Origin: J089 sp964549745
Lineage (GTDB): Bacteria; Fidelibacterota; Marinisomatia; Marinisomatales; J089
DNA: 64,000 bases
Direction of reading: 5' to 3'
NCBI GenBank assembly: GCA_964549745.1
Contig: CAZJWP010000001.1
Coordinates: forward strand, 4,823-68,822
Made by a program: the position numbers and the translations under genes. Under the pieces are notes generated by a model, which searched no databases, had not been told where the DNA came from, and saw nothing but the letters and a program-made list of their open reading frames with translations. This document shows, one piece after another, positions 25,496-34,839 of the stretch (position 1 is its first letter; each line of letters opens with the position of its first letter).

Positions 25496-27774
25496 ATGCG
25501 ACGTTATACATACAATCAAGGTGCGGTCACACCAATGGCTATCATTTTCGTTATGGTCAGTATGCTCATTACTGTCGGCTATCTAAAGTACTCTCTGACA
25601 TCTTCAGCAATGGAACGGTATCGCTTTGCAATGAAAAAAGCCAAATTAATGGCTCAAACAGGGATAAACAAAGAGGGAATTCCAATCTTGAGTTATTACG
25701 AGGGTGGCGACAGTGTGATTATCAGTGGGAGCAAAACGTTTAAAGTTAAGGGTGAGAATCAGGGTGCGTATTTCAATGTACATGTTGGTACATCTTCAAA
25801 TGAATATGGGAAAACGCAGTACTATAGCTACGGTCACGGAAAATACTCATACAAAGGATTCAGTGGGAAAATGATCGTTGATACAAGTTTTTATGCCGTG
25901 ATAATGGAAGCAGCTGATTTTTCCAAATACATGTACTTCACCAACTCTGAAGAGCCGGGCGGTGGTCCTTATACTGACGGGACCGTAACATTCGGACAAA
26001 ACGACGAATTAGAGGGAATTATTCACACAAATGGTCATATCACAATGAGCTCATCTGGTTGTCCAACTTTTAGCGGGAAAAATACAATATTACAAGCGGT
26101 TGATGGATTCTCTCTGGGTTCTTGTAATTATCCGGATTCACTTTTTGACCAAAATCCCAGGATTGTTCAATATCCTCCGGATGGTGTTGCAACTACGATT
26201 GCACATGCAAATTGGATTTATACCGGGAATGATCTCCTATTCAGAGGCGCTTTAAAAGATACCCTGATTATGACCCAAATCGAGTTTGTTCGAGGTGGTT
26301 ATAAAGTGAGTCAATGGACTTATCTTATTCCACCGGTTGCAGTTGATGGTCCGCCGCCGGAAGAATTTATCTGGGATACGGGCGGTACTACGTCAGGAAT
26401 TGCGGATGGACATGCGAATTTTGATTTACCGTTTGATAATTCAAACGGATATCTGCAGGCTGATACACTTATTCTAAGTCGTTACGATTCGGAGAATAAT
26501 CCTATTGCAAATACCATGCTCCAATATTCTGTTGGTGATACTGTTATAGTGAGTTCAAAGGACACCTTGACAAAATTCTGGAAAGGGGTCATTCTATCTA
26601 AAAATCTTTCCGGCGGTGCATATCTTATCGGTGTGAACACCTTTGAACAAGCTTTTGGCTTAAATGGTTTTTTGGATGGCGAATTAGTTGATTTTACTTA
26701 TAAAGCGCCTCTGGATCCTGATTTGGCATTTAATCGCTTTGAAAGCTATCATAACCATCCAAACGATAACGGGCAGAGTGTGTGTACGAAGGGTGGATTT
26801 CACCACTTTGATTTTGAACCGGGTCCGGATGGCCCTGATATAATCCAATCACGCATGGTTTACTCAAAAAAAGGTGTTATATATGTGCACGACAGTCAGC
26901 TCCGGGTCAAAGGAGTGGTTGATGGAAACTTTACCATCGTAACAGATGCCTATACCGAATATCGGCGGCACGACGATCCAACAATTATAGACAGAGTCTG
27001 GGACAATATCTGGTTAATCGATGATGTCCGATATATAGATTCAGATCGAAACACAGGCGAAGTCGTTGACGGAACACCAAATCGTCTCGGTTTAGTTTCG
27101 GGCGCGAACGTTATCATTGCAAATACAAAGGAAAATGGAGCTAAAGGACAAGCATTTGGGCATGATATNNNNNNNNNNNNNNNNNNNNNNNNNNNNNNNN
27201 NNNNNNNNNNNNNNNNNNNNNNNNNNNNNNNNNNNNNNNNNNNNNNNNNNNNNNNNNNNNNNNNNNNNTCATTGCAAATACAAAGGAAAATGGAGCTAAA
27301 GGACAAGCATTTGGGCATGATATTATTATTAATGCAGCTATTCTTGCTCTAAACGAGTCTTTTGTAGCTCAATACTGGCAAAATTCTCTATCAAATCCGG
27401 CTTGGAATGGCCCTAATGTCGGGGACCCGATTTCTTCTCATGCCGATGGCAGAGGCCCATTTCGCAATCCTATTTCAACCACTCCTGTAACGACTGGCAC
27501 AGACGACAAGCGTGGTATTGTTCATCTTTGGGGATCCATCAACCAGGATAAAAGGGGATATATGTTAAGAAACCTACCTGGTCCATATAATGCATGGCCG
27601 GGTATCGGTTATGACAAGGACTATCATTATGATTACAATTTTAGTACATATTTTGGTCCTACATATTATCCTATTGTTACCGATGAGAATGGAAGGAAAG
27701 ATTTGGTTATGAACGGTTATGGAGCATCCAAAAGTGGAATCATTGGCCCTGACACGACAGGAGCAGCACAATGA
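25496..27774 (+). CDS. PilX-like pilus assembly protein (reading frame broken by an assembly artefact)
   Basis: N-terminal hydrophobic segment (PMAIIFVMVSMLITVGYL, about residues 13-30) without a prepilin G|F site, as in PilX-type proteins, then a large extracellular domain containing DELEGIIHTNGHITMSSSG, a pattern I associate with DUF4900-like proteins. As given, the frame runs into 100 Ns and shifts. The 55 bases before the Ns (27114-27168) are repeated exactly after them (27269-27323). Removing one copy and the Ns (155 bases) restores one frame: HDIIINAAILALNES continues to the stop at 27774, giving 707 residues. AAGGAGG at 25484-25490 is a strong ribosome site. The stop overlaps the pilM start (ATGA). 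Confidence 0.8.
27114..27323. other. False gap: identical 55-bp contig ends flanking 100 N
   Basis: 27114-27168 and 27269-27323 are identical over 55 bases, with 100 Ns (27169-27268) between. This is what a scaffolder leaves when two contigs that overlap by one k-mer (k = 55) are joined without merging. The overlap lies inside the PilX-like gene and the reading frame is intact once collapsed. Confidence 0.95.
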
Positions 27775-28829
27775 TTCTTGGCCTCGATATTGGAAGACAG
27801 GTTGTGAAAGCGGTAGCTGTTGAAAAGTTAAAAGCAGGTTATAAACTTCTTGGTATCGGTGAACGGTTAGTTCCGGAAGAGAACAAAGCCTTTGACCCGG
27901 AAAACATCACTCAACCCATTTGGGTGATCGCCGTTCGTGAAGTGCTAAGGGATATGAAACTCAATCCAAAGCGGGTGAAAAATATAGTTTCAGGCTTGAA
28001 TGGAGCTAAGGTAAGCATCAAACAGATAACAACGATGGAAATGGCTTCAGATGAAATGTTGTCCGCGATGACGTTCGAAGCTCGGAAGCATATCCCAATG
28101 GATGGTTCGGATGCGGTAATTGATTACCAGGTTTTGGGACCCAATCGGAAAGAAGTGGACAAAATTGATGTCAGCTTAGTTGCCTGTACCCAAAAAGTTC
28201 TTCAAAGCCATATCGAAATATTAAAGGATGCCGGTTTAAAACCGGGAATCGTTGATACCGATCCGGTTGCAATTATTAATGCATTTCTCCTAAGAAATGA
28301 ATTACCTGAAGAGGGGGTTGTTGTATTAATTGACATCGGATCCTTATCCAGCTCGTTGATAGTCAGAGGAAGGACGGATGAGTTGTTTGTCCGGGATATT
28401 CCAATTGGCGGACACCAATTTGTAAAATGGCTGAGTAAAACAAAGAAAATGGATTACACTACTGCTGAAGAATTATTAGCAAAATCAGGAGTTGCTGCCG
28501 GAAGTAAAAATAGTTCAGACACAGAAAATGGGTCAGCCATCGCAGTTGCCGATCGAACGATATTTGATAATCTGGTCGAAGATATTCGAAGATCGCTCCG
28601 TTATTATGCGAAAACGACCGGTCAAAGTTTTTTCCAGACAATATTTCTTAGCGGTGGCGGGGGACTAACTCCTGGATTAGCAGAATTAATTCAGGAAAAA
28701 CTCAATGTCGAGACGACGGTGTTTGATCCGCTGATTGCTCTTGATAATATCGAAAAATTCGAAGTGCCTAATAAAGCCCAATATGCAGTTGCTACAGGAC
28801 TTGCGATCCGTGGAGGGCTGTCCGAATGA
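27771..28829 (+). CDS. pilM: Type IV pilus assembly protein PilM
   Basis: 352 residues of the actin-like ATPase fold (FtsA/PilM). Starts MILGLDIGRQVVKAV, the phosphate-1 motif, followed by the SHS2-like insertion, VVVLIDIGSLSSSLIV (phosphate-2) and FLSGGGGLTPGLAELI (adenosine motif). PilM sits on the cytoplasmic face and binds the N-terminus of PilN, forming the ring that links the ATPases to the alignment complex. Overlaps both neighbours by four bases, as in the usual pilMNOPQ operon. Confidence 0.95.
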   Translation: MILGLDIGRQVVKAVAVEKLKAGYKLLGIGERLVPEENKAFDPENITQPIWVIAVREVLRDMKLNPKRVKNIVSGLNGAKVSIKQITTMEMASDEMLSAMTFEARKHIPMDGSDAVIDYQVLGPNRKEVDKIDVSLVACTQKVLQSHIEILKDAGLKPGIVDTDPVAIINAFLLRNELPEEGVVVLIDIGSLSSSLIVRGRTDELFVRDIPIGGHQFVKWLSKTKKMDYTTAEELLAKSGVAAGSKNSSDTENGSAIAVADRTIFDNLVEDIRRSLRYYAKTTGQSFFQTIFLSGGGGLTPGLAELIQEKLNVETTVFDPLIALDNIEKFEVPNKAQYAVATGLAIRGGLSE

Positions 28830-29419
28830 AAAAATTTATTATTATCAACTTAAATCAGGCTGAAAGTCGTGAATCAAAAATGGTACGATGGCGGGAGAGA
28901 AGTCGTTGGGGATTCTTTTCTTTTCTTATCATTTTATTTTTAGGGTTAAATGCCGGTGTTTTCCTTGTAACAAATGGTTATAATAATCTGATCAAACAGA
29001 AAAAAAGCCAAATAAAAAATCTGGAAGAAGAATTGGCATCATTACAATCCAAGGGAAAGAACCTGTCCAAAGCAGATATTTTTTCTCTTACAAACCTTGA
29101 ACAGAATCGAGTGCTCTGGGCAAGGAATTTGCAATTGTTGGGACAATTAACTCCTGAAGATATGGCTATAACCAAATTGGAGTACAAGAACAATAAACTC
29201 AGTATTGAGTGTGTTTCTGTGTTGTATGAAGATCAAAAACCATTTGATGTCGTCAATAAATTTGTTGGGAGACTCAAGAATAACCGTGAATTCTCAGACA
29301 ACTTTGATCGGATTAAATTTGTGAAAAGTGTAAAACAAACTGTACGAGGTCAGGTTGTGCTAATATTCAACCTTGAAGCTACCGTCATTCCAGGTGCATC
29401 CTCAGTAACCCATAGTTGA
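28826..29419 (+). CDS. pilN: Type IV pilus inner-membrane protein PilN
   Basis: 197 residues. The N-terminus (MKKFIIINLNQAESR) carries the INLNQ-type motif that binds PilM, then one transmembrane helix (WGFFSFLIILFLGLNAGVFLV, about 29-49), a coiled coil (KKSQIKNLEEELASLQSKGK) and a ferredoxin-like periplasmic domain. Forms heterodimers with PilO. The ATG overlaps the pilM stop. Confidence 0.9.
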   Translation: MKKFIIINLNQAESRESKMVRWRERSRWGFFSFLIILFLGLNAGVFLVTNGYNNLIKQKKSQIKNLEEELASLQSKGKNLSKADIFSLTNLEQNRVLWARNLQLLGQLTPEDMAITKLEYKNNKLSIECVSVLYEDQKPFDVVNKFVGRLKNNREFSDNFDRIKFVKSVKQTVRGQVVLIFNLEATVIPGASSVTHS

Positions 29420-29429
29420 AAGGTTCGGA

Positions 29430-30005
29430 ATGGCAGCAAGAAATACATGGCTTTTTCTATTGTCCGCACTTCTTACCGGTCTTTTCTGGTTTCAGGCGAC
29501 GATGTTATTTGGAGATAAACCAAGTCAGGTCAAAGAACTGGATAATGAGCAAGCGGAATTGAACGAGCAATTAATCAGTGCGCAAATCTTAGCGAATAAA
29601 CTGGACCGTGTGTATACCTTATTCGAGGAGAATCTGGCCCTTTCAGCACAAGACTCATTGGCTGAAGACGCTTCGATCAATTTTATTAATGGACTTACTT
29701 CCATGTTAAAACGTCATAATATATCTCTTGAATCCATCAAACCGAAGAAAAGAGAAGAAAAGGGTAATTATTTTGTTTCCCCATACCAGCTTCTGATTCG
29801 GTGTACATTTGAACAATTAGGGGAGTTTATGGCGGAATTGGAACGATCTCCGAGATTGATATCAGTGGATGAATTCTCTGTTGACAATAGTATCGATCGC
29901 GTTAAAAACATATCTCGTCAAAAAGATTTGGCTTATCAACTCGTCGACCTAAAACTATCGACATTAACATTAGTCAAATCATCTGAAACTAAGGGAAATG
30001 ATTAA
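29430..30005 (+). CDS. pilO: Type IV pilus inner-membrane protein PilO
   Basis: 191 residues. One N-terminal transmembrane helix (WLFLLSALLTGLFWFQATML), a coiled coil around residues 35-60 and a periplasmic ferredoxin-like domain (SPYQLLIRCTFEQLGEFMAEL). Same topology and size as PilO, ten bases after pilN; the stop overlaps the next start by one base. Assignment rests on topology and gene order more than on sequence identity. Confidence 0.85.
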   Translation: MAARNTWLFLLSALLTGLFWFQATMLFGDKPSQVKELDNEQAELNEQLISAQILANKLDRVYTLFEENLALSAQDSLAEDASINFINGLTSMLKRHNISLESIKPKKREEKGNYFVSPYQLLIRCTFEQLGEFMAELERSPRLISVDEFSVDNSIDRVKNISRQKDLAYQLVDLKLSTLTLVKSSETKGND

Positions 30006-30541
30006 TGGTAGATCGAAATCAAACCCTCTGGTCGTTGTTGGTGACATTAGCCGTACTTCTTATTTTGGTTTGCGGTATTAAAATCTATCCCATGGTCAGT
30101 CATTGGAATCGCGTGAAATCTCGTTCAGCAAAAGTTCAATTTGGTACGGATAAACAATTAGAGTCTGAAATTGAATATTTGGAGAATCGATTAAAAGAAC
30201 GAAGTGAATACAAATTTAAACTGGATAACGAGCCATTGCGATTATCCAATGTATTGTATTTTTCAAATGGATTTGGTTCTGGCAGCCATTATAGCAGCGG
30301 TAAAATACGTGTGTCTGCTGTAATCTTGGGGACATCAGAAAACCAGGCAATTCTAAAATATCATGATACGAACTATACGGTTACGGTTGGAGATACTATT
30401 GACAAGTATATTGTTAAATGGATCGATGCTGAAGAAGTTGTGGTTGCAGATTCAGACAAAGAAATTCATTATCCGGTAATCACATCGGATGTTCAAAATG
30501 AGGGGGTCCAGAAGGACCAAATTCTGAGGAGAGAAAATTAG
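30005..30541 (+). CDS. pilP: PilP-like pilotin/linker protein of the pilus alignment complex
   Basis: 178 residues. Position between pilO and pilQ corresponds to pilP. An N-terminal hydrophobic helix (LWSLLVTLAVLLILVCGIKIY) is followed by a charged linker and a compact beta domain (RVSAVILGTSENQAILKYHDTNYTVTVGDTID..YIVKWIDAEEVVV) that looks like the beta-sandwich HR domain shared by PilP and GspC. A cysteine occurs within the hydrophobic segment but no proper lipobox is present, so it is more like GspC, membrane anchored, than the lipoprotein PilP of Pseudomonas. Confidence 0.75.
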   Translation: MVDRNQTLWSLLVTLAVLLILVCGIKIYPMVSHWNRVKSRSAKVQFGTDKQLESEIEYLENRLKERSEYKFKLDNEPLRLSNVLYFSNGFGSGSHYSSGKIRVSAVILGTSENQAILKYHDTNYTVTVGDTIDKYIVKWIDAEEVVVADSDKEIHYPVITSDVQNEGVQKDQILRREN

Positions 30542-30542
30542 T

Positions 30543-32216
30543 ATGATTAGCAGATTTAAAATTTTTGTTTCAATACTGGTAGTGATGATCGGTTTACTTT
30601 CCGCTCAAGAACAGGGAACGATCAGTTCACAAGAAGCGGAAAATCCCACCTTAGTAACCTTACATGCAGAAGATGCTTTTTTACCCAGTATTCTTGCAAT
30701 CCTTGCGAAAGAAAGCGGATACAATATTGTTACAGACCCAACGGTCAACAAACAGGACAAAATTTCAATCCATATTGAAAATGTCCCGATTGAACAGGCC
30801 ATTAACCTGGTCGTGCGAGCTGTGGGATTAAGCTACGAAATTGTGGGTAATTCATTTTTAATAGCTGAGCCGAAAAAATTAGCAGAAGAAGTCGGTGTAA
30901 CCAGTCATGTTATTGAATTGAAATATGCAACTGCAGAAGAAGTGAAGGATCTCCTCCAGGATTTAACTGATCAAATCCAGGTTGATGTATCCGGCAATAA
31001 ATTATTGGTAAATGCCAGTCCAAGGAAATTAGCTGAAATTGAGGATGTGATCCGCGATATTGATGTGCCTGCACTTCAAATTCTTCTGGAAACACGTTTG
31101 ATCGAAGTTGCGGAAGATGAAGAAGAACGATTGGGGATCGACTGGTCGAAATTAGCAAACTATACGACAATGCTTGCTGAAAACGGAACACCGCCTGCCG
31201 GATATCCGGGAGCAGGTTCAGAAGTACCGGGTTTAACTCAATCCGTCAATACATCCAACGGACAAATCATCGAAGACTACCAACCGCAAACATTCCAAAA
31301 CTTACCTCAGGAGATGATCTATAACAGGTTAAATAAAGATAATATGTTTGCTTTTCAGAGCGGATTCAGCCGGCAAATGACAGCTTTTGATGTGACCCTC
31401 GATTTTTTATTGAAGGAAAATAAAGCGGAAATTCTGGCCGATTCGAAACTTGTTACATTAAATGGTCGTGATGCGAATATAAAAATGTTAGACATTGTTC
31501 CATATATTCTAAGTTCCGGCGGCGTCGGCGGTCAGGTACAAGTCCAACGTGAAGAAGTTGGTATCAAGTTAAATATTTTGCCAACAGTCAATACAGACGG
31601 TTATATCACCGTGAAAGTCGAACCTGAAGTCAGTTCAATCTTTGAATTCATTGGTCCGGATAAAAATATACCTCGTGTAAAGAGCCGTACCAGTGAGACG
31701 ACTATTCGTGTTAAAGATGGTCAATCCATCATTATCGGCGGCCTGATCGCACGTGATCGCAAAGTAACGGAATATAAAGTCCCATTTCTAAATAAAATAC
31801 CACTTCTTGGTAAAAAATTATTTTCAAGTAAAGACGTTCTTGATAAAAAAACAGACCTGATCATTCAAATTACACCCTCAATTGTGAGGGATAATTATTC
31901 TACCCTTATTAAAACTAAGGAGATGAATGATTTTGAGAACAGTCTTGAAACGACTATGAAGAGGGATTCGGCCGGTGTTAAAGGACAAGAAGAAAACTTC
32001 GTTCCGGCACCCGCGCCCCAAAACACAGAACCAAATAATACACAGACTGCAAAACAGGCTCAAAAACTACCGGCCAATAGTGAAAAAGAGAAATCCGTTC
32101 CCGTACAAAGTGAAACAAAAGTACAGGTAAAAAAACCTGAAAAGAAAACCGTCAAACAAATGGCGCCTTTTAACAAAACGGTGAATTCCGATTCATCGGA
32201 TGTGGGAGGGGAGTAA
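30543..32216 (+). CDS. pilQ: Type IV pilus secretin PilQ
   Basis: 557 residues. Signal peptide (MISRFKIFVSILVVMIGLLSA), an STN/N0-type domain (VTLHAEDAFLPSILAILAKE...), a NolW-like N1 domain (SHVIELKYATAEEVKDLLQDL), then the secretin core with EVAEDEEERLGIDW, VPYILSSGGVGGQ, KVEPEVSSIF and the closing VPFLNKIPLLGKKLFSSK ... IQITPSIV. No AMIN domain is present, so it is shorter than the Pseudomonas protein. After the pore domain comes a 110-residue Gln/Pro/Lys-rich tail. It forms the outer-membrane channel through which the pilus leaves, direct evidence for a diderm envelope. Confidence 0.95.
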   Translation: MISRFKIFVSILVVMIGLLSAQEQGTISSQEAENPTLVTLHAEDAFLPSILAILAKESGYNIVTDPTVNKQDKISIHIENVPIEQAINLVVRAVGLSYEIVGNSFLIAEPKKLAEEVGVTSHVIELKYATAEEVKDLLQDLTDQIQVDVSGNKLLVNASPRKLAEIEDVIRDIDVPALQILLETRLIEVAEDEEERLGIDWSKLANYTTMLAENGTPPAGYPGAGSEVPGLTQSVNTSNGQIIEDYQPQTFQNLPQEMIYNRLNKDNMFAFQSGFSRQMTAFDVTLDFLLKENKAEILADSKLVTLNGRDANIKMLDIVPYILSSGGVGGQVQVQREEVGIKLNILPTVNTDGYITVKVEPEVSSIFEFIGPDKNIPRVKSRTSETTIRVKDGQSIIIGGLIARDRKVTEYKVPFLNKIPLLGKKLFSSKDVLDKKTDLIIQITPSIVRDNYSTLIKTKEMNDFENSLETTMKRDSAGVKGQEENFVPAPAPQNTEPNNTQTAKQAQKLPANSEKEKSVPVQSETKVQVKKPEKKTVKQMAPFNKTVNSDSSDVGGE

Positions 32217-32218
32217 CG

Positions 32219-34825
32219 ATGAAAGCAGTACAAAGAATTTTCAAAATAAAACTCTTATTTATAGGAGTTTTAAGTGTAGCATTGTTAAATAGTTGCGACG
32301 ATCGCGTTCCCCAGACGTCCACAAGTGATTACCTGATCACTTTAACAACAAATCCAGTGGCCTACGATTCGAATGACAATGAAATTGTGATAGGTGAAGA
32401 TATCCTAGGAAATTCGACGTTAACCCGGGCCACAGTATTTTTATCAGATACTGCCGGAACACCGATTCAGGGAGAGGTTGTCTCTTTTTCCGCAAAACTT
32501 AATGGGAATTCAGTAGGATCATTTTCTCCATCAAAAGGTGCAACGGATAAAAATGGGCAAGTCATTGCTTATTATTCAGACAGTAACACCGCCGGGGATA
32601 TTGCCGTAACTGCAAAACTGAATAAGGACGTCCAATCCACAAAAACGATATCCGTTGTGGATACGTCGGTTACGAAAGTTTGGCCTTATTATCTCAATAT
32701 AACCCCAAGCAATTCATCCATAACTTTGGATGGGGGGCTGACCTATTCGGACATTACAGCGCAGGTTACAAATCGTAATGGAATCCCGGTTACCGGTCTA
32801 TCGGTTAATTTTTCCTTAACGCCTGCTGACCTTGGTATATTAAGTGCAGGCGCCTCAACAACAGATAGCCAGGGAAAAGCCGTGGTTCGTTTCTCCGATA
32901 CAGGAAATGAAGAACACATAGGGGATGCCACTATCAAAGCATGGTTTAATCACCCATTTTTTGGAGATCTTCTGGATTCAACCCAGGTTTCAATTATTGT
33001 TCCAACCAGCTACACCCTGTCCGTGAGTTCTACACCCATTGCGATTGACCAGGTTAATAGTCTGTCGATTAACGTTGGAGAGGATGTTGCCGGTACTTCA
33101 GCATATACATTGGTTGCTGCGACGTTAATGGATCAAAACGGACTGCCTATTGCAGGAAAAAACATTGCCTTTAACGCAACCCGTCTGTCCTCACCATCCG
33201 GTTCATTCAATGTGACCACGGCCTCTACAAATATCTATGGCGTTGCATCGGCGTTATTTGAAGATAGTGGATCAGCCGTGGACAACACAGGTACCCCAAC
33301 CTATGAGGGGATTATAGCAACAGCAAGGCTCAACGATCAGACGATTGGCTCTACGCAATTCAATGTCTATGCCGATCAGACGGACGTATGGCCGTATCGA
33401 TTTACTTTAAATACGGATACGGATGTTATTCAACTGGATAATGGCGTAACCAAAGCACATATTACAATTCACTTGTTTAATAAACTGAATAAACCTCTGC
33501 CAAACCTGGAAGTAGCCTTTGATGCAACCCGCGGCTATATTATAGACCATGCGATTACGGATTCATCCGGAACGATTGTAGTCGAATTTTCTGACCTGGG
33601 GAACCCGGATGATGTGGGTGTCTCAACGATAACGGTCGCTTTTGATCATCCGAGTTTTGGTAGCGTGTCTGATTCTTTGCAGATCAGCATTGAAGATCCA
33701 TCTTTTAGCGGTACCCCAGCCTATATTGAAATTCCGCCTTCCATACCAAACCGGATAATGGTTGTCGGTGGCGGCGGCCGGGAGTCCACATCAATTAAAG
33801 CGAAAGTCTATGATGAAAATGGCGTATTGGTTGACACTCCCACGCCTGTCGTGTTCACTTTGGGGCCGATTGTTCCGGCCGGAACAAATCTGAATAACGC
33901 CGGACTCGTTGATACCGCATATACCGTGAATGGGATTGCTTCAGTCTCATTAAATAGCGGTACCCGTCCGGGACCAGTCAGGGTGACGGCAAGCGTTGAT
34001 GTCAATGATTCAACGTATATTTCCGCTTCACGCGACAATCAGGCGATCGTCGTTACGGGCCCGGCTCAGTACATTTTTCCGGACACTGATCCTCAGTCTT
34101 TACAACCCATTGGCGGTGGTATGTACCGAATGGTTGTAGCCGCCCTGGTTTATGATTTATGGCATAATCCGGTTGCAGACACCACTCACGTCTATTGGTC
34201 CATGCAACCTTCCGTATTGGATGCCGATAGCGTTCTGGATGCGTTTATCGAAGGGGTGAGTTTTACAGGAAACACAAGTATTGATGGTGAAACACAACCG
34301 GGTGTAGCCTATACGACTGTCGTTTACCCCAGTCGTGATATTTTCAGTGTCGCACAAATCAGTGCTTTATGTTTTGGCGGCGATGTAGACGGTGATGGTG
34401 TCTATGGCGATTCAGTCTTCGCAAACGTAGAAAATGATGTTGTGATGCCTTATTATGCAGGAACATTAACCGTTACAGTAAATCCTGCATTCTGGGATTT
34501 TACCATAAATAGCAACCCTGCATTCGTGGAAATGCAGGCAACGTTGATTGATTACTACAGCAATCCCGTCCAATTTGGGCATCTGATATTTGGTGCAACC
34601 GGTGCTGCCGATTTACAACCTCCCAATCCTTTAGTCACAGATGCAAATGGCCAGGCAACCGTAGTTGGTACATTTAATCAGGGTATTTGCACTCCAATAC
34701 CTAACTCCGATCCTCAAACATACAATGATTTTACGGCAACGGTACAAGTAACCTTAATTGATCCGATAGGAATCTCCAGTGATCCGGTTGAGATCCTGTT
34801 TATTCGAAGTCCGGTGATTCCCTAA
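32219..34825 (+). CDS. Ig-repeat (Big_1/invasin-like) lipoprotein inside the pilus operon
   Basis: 868 residues with lipobox LLNSC (Cys26) and no further membrane segment. The body is a chain of Big_1-type Ig domains, each with the hallmark of a TD.nG.a.v.fsd strand pair (SPSKGATDKNGQVIAYYSDS, STTDSQGKAVVRFSDTG, AITDSSGTIVVEFSDLG). A two-domain unit of about 220 residues appears twice: domain A at about 42-150 and 262-385 (shared VGED..G), domain B at about 152-260 and 388-500 (shared VWPY..). The last 350 residues are more divergent domains. It starts two bases after the pilQ stop and ends 14 before pilB, so it belongs to the pilus operon. A surface or periplasmic stalk, adhesin or secretin partner is plausible; none is proven. 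Confidence 0.8.
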   Translation: MKAVQRIFKIKLLFIGVLSVALLNSCDDRVPQTSTSDYLITLTTNPVAYDSNDNEIVIGEDILGNSTLTRATVFLSDTAGTPIQGEVVSFSAKLNGNSVGSFSPSKGATDKNGQVIAYYSDSNTAGDIAVTAKLNKDVQSTKTISVVDTSVTKVWPYYLNITPSNSSITLDGGLTYSDITAQVTNRNGIPVTGLSVNFSLTPADLGILSAGASTTDSQGKAVVRFSDTGNEEHIGDATIKAWFNHPFFGDLLDSTQVSIIVPTSYTLSVSSTPIAIDQVNSLSINVGEDVAGTSAYTLVAATLMDQNGLPIAGKNIAFNATRLSSPSGSFNVTTASTNIYGVASALFEDSGSAVDNTGTPTYEGIIATARLNDQTIGSTQFNVYADQTDVWPYRFTLNTDTDVIQLDNGVTKAHITIHLFNKLNKPLPNLEVAFDATRGYIIDHAITDSSGTIVVEFSDLGNPDDVGVSTITVAFDHPSFGSVSDSLQISIEDPSFSGTPAYIEIPPSIPNRIMVVGGGGRESTSIKAKVYDENGVLVDTPTPVVFTLGPIVPAGTNLNNAGLVDTAYTVNGIASVSLNSGTRPGPVRVTASVDVNDSTYISASRDNQAIVVTGPAQYIFPDTDPQSLQPIGGGMYRMVVAALVYDLWHNPVADTTHVYWSMQPSVLDADSVLDAFIEGVSFTGNTSIDGETQPGVAYTTVVYPSRDIFSVAQISALCFGGDVDGDGVYGDSVFANVENDVVMPYYAGTLTVTVNPAFWDFTINSNPAFVEMQATLIDYYSNPVQFGHLIFGATGAADLQPPNPLVTDANGQATVVGTFNQGICTPIPNSDPQTYNDFTATVQVTLIDPIGISSDPVEILFIRSPVIP

Positions 34826-34839
34826 TTAACGAAATACCC

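Noticed and set aside
27562..27774. Separate small gene before pilM
   Set aside because: It is the C-terminal part of the PilX-like gene; the frame joins the upstream part exactly once the 155-base artefact is removed.
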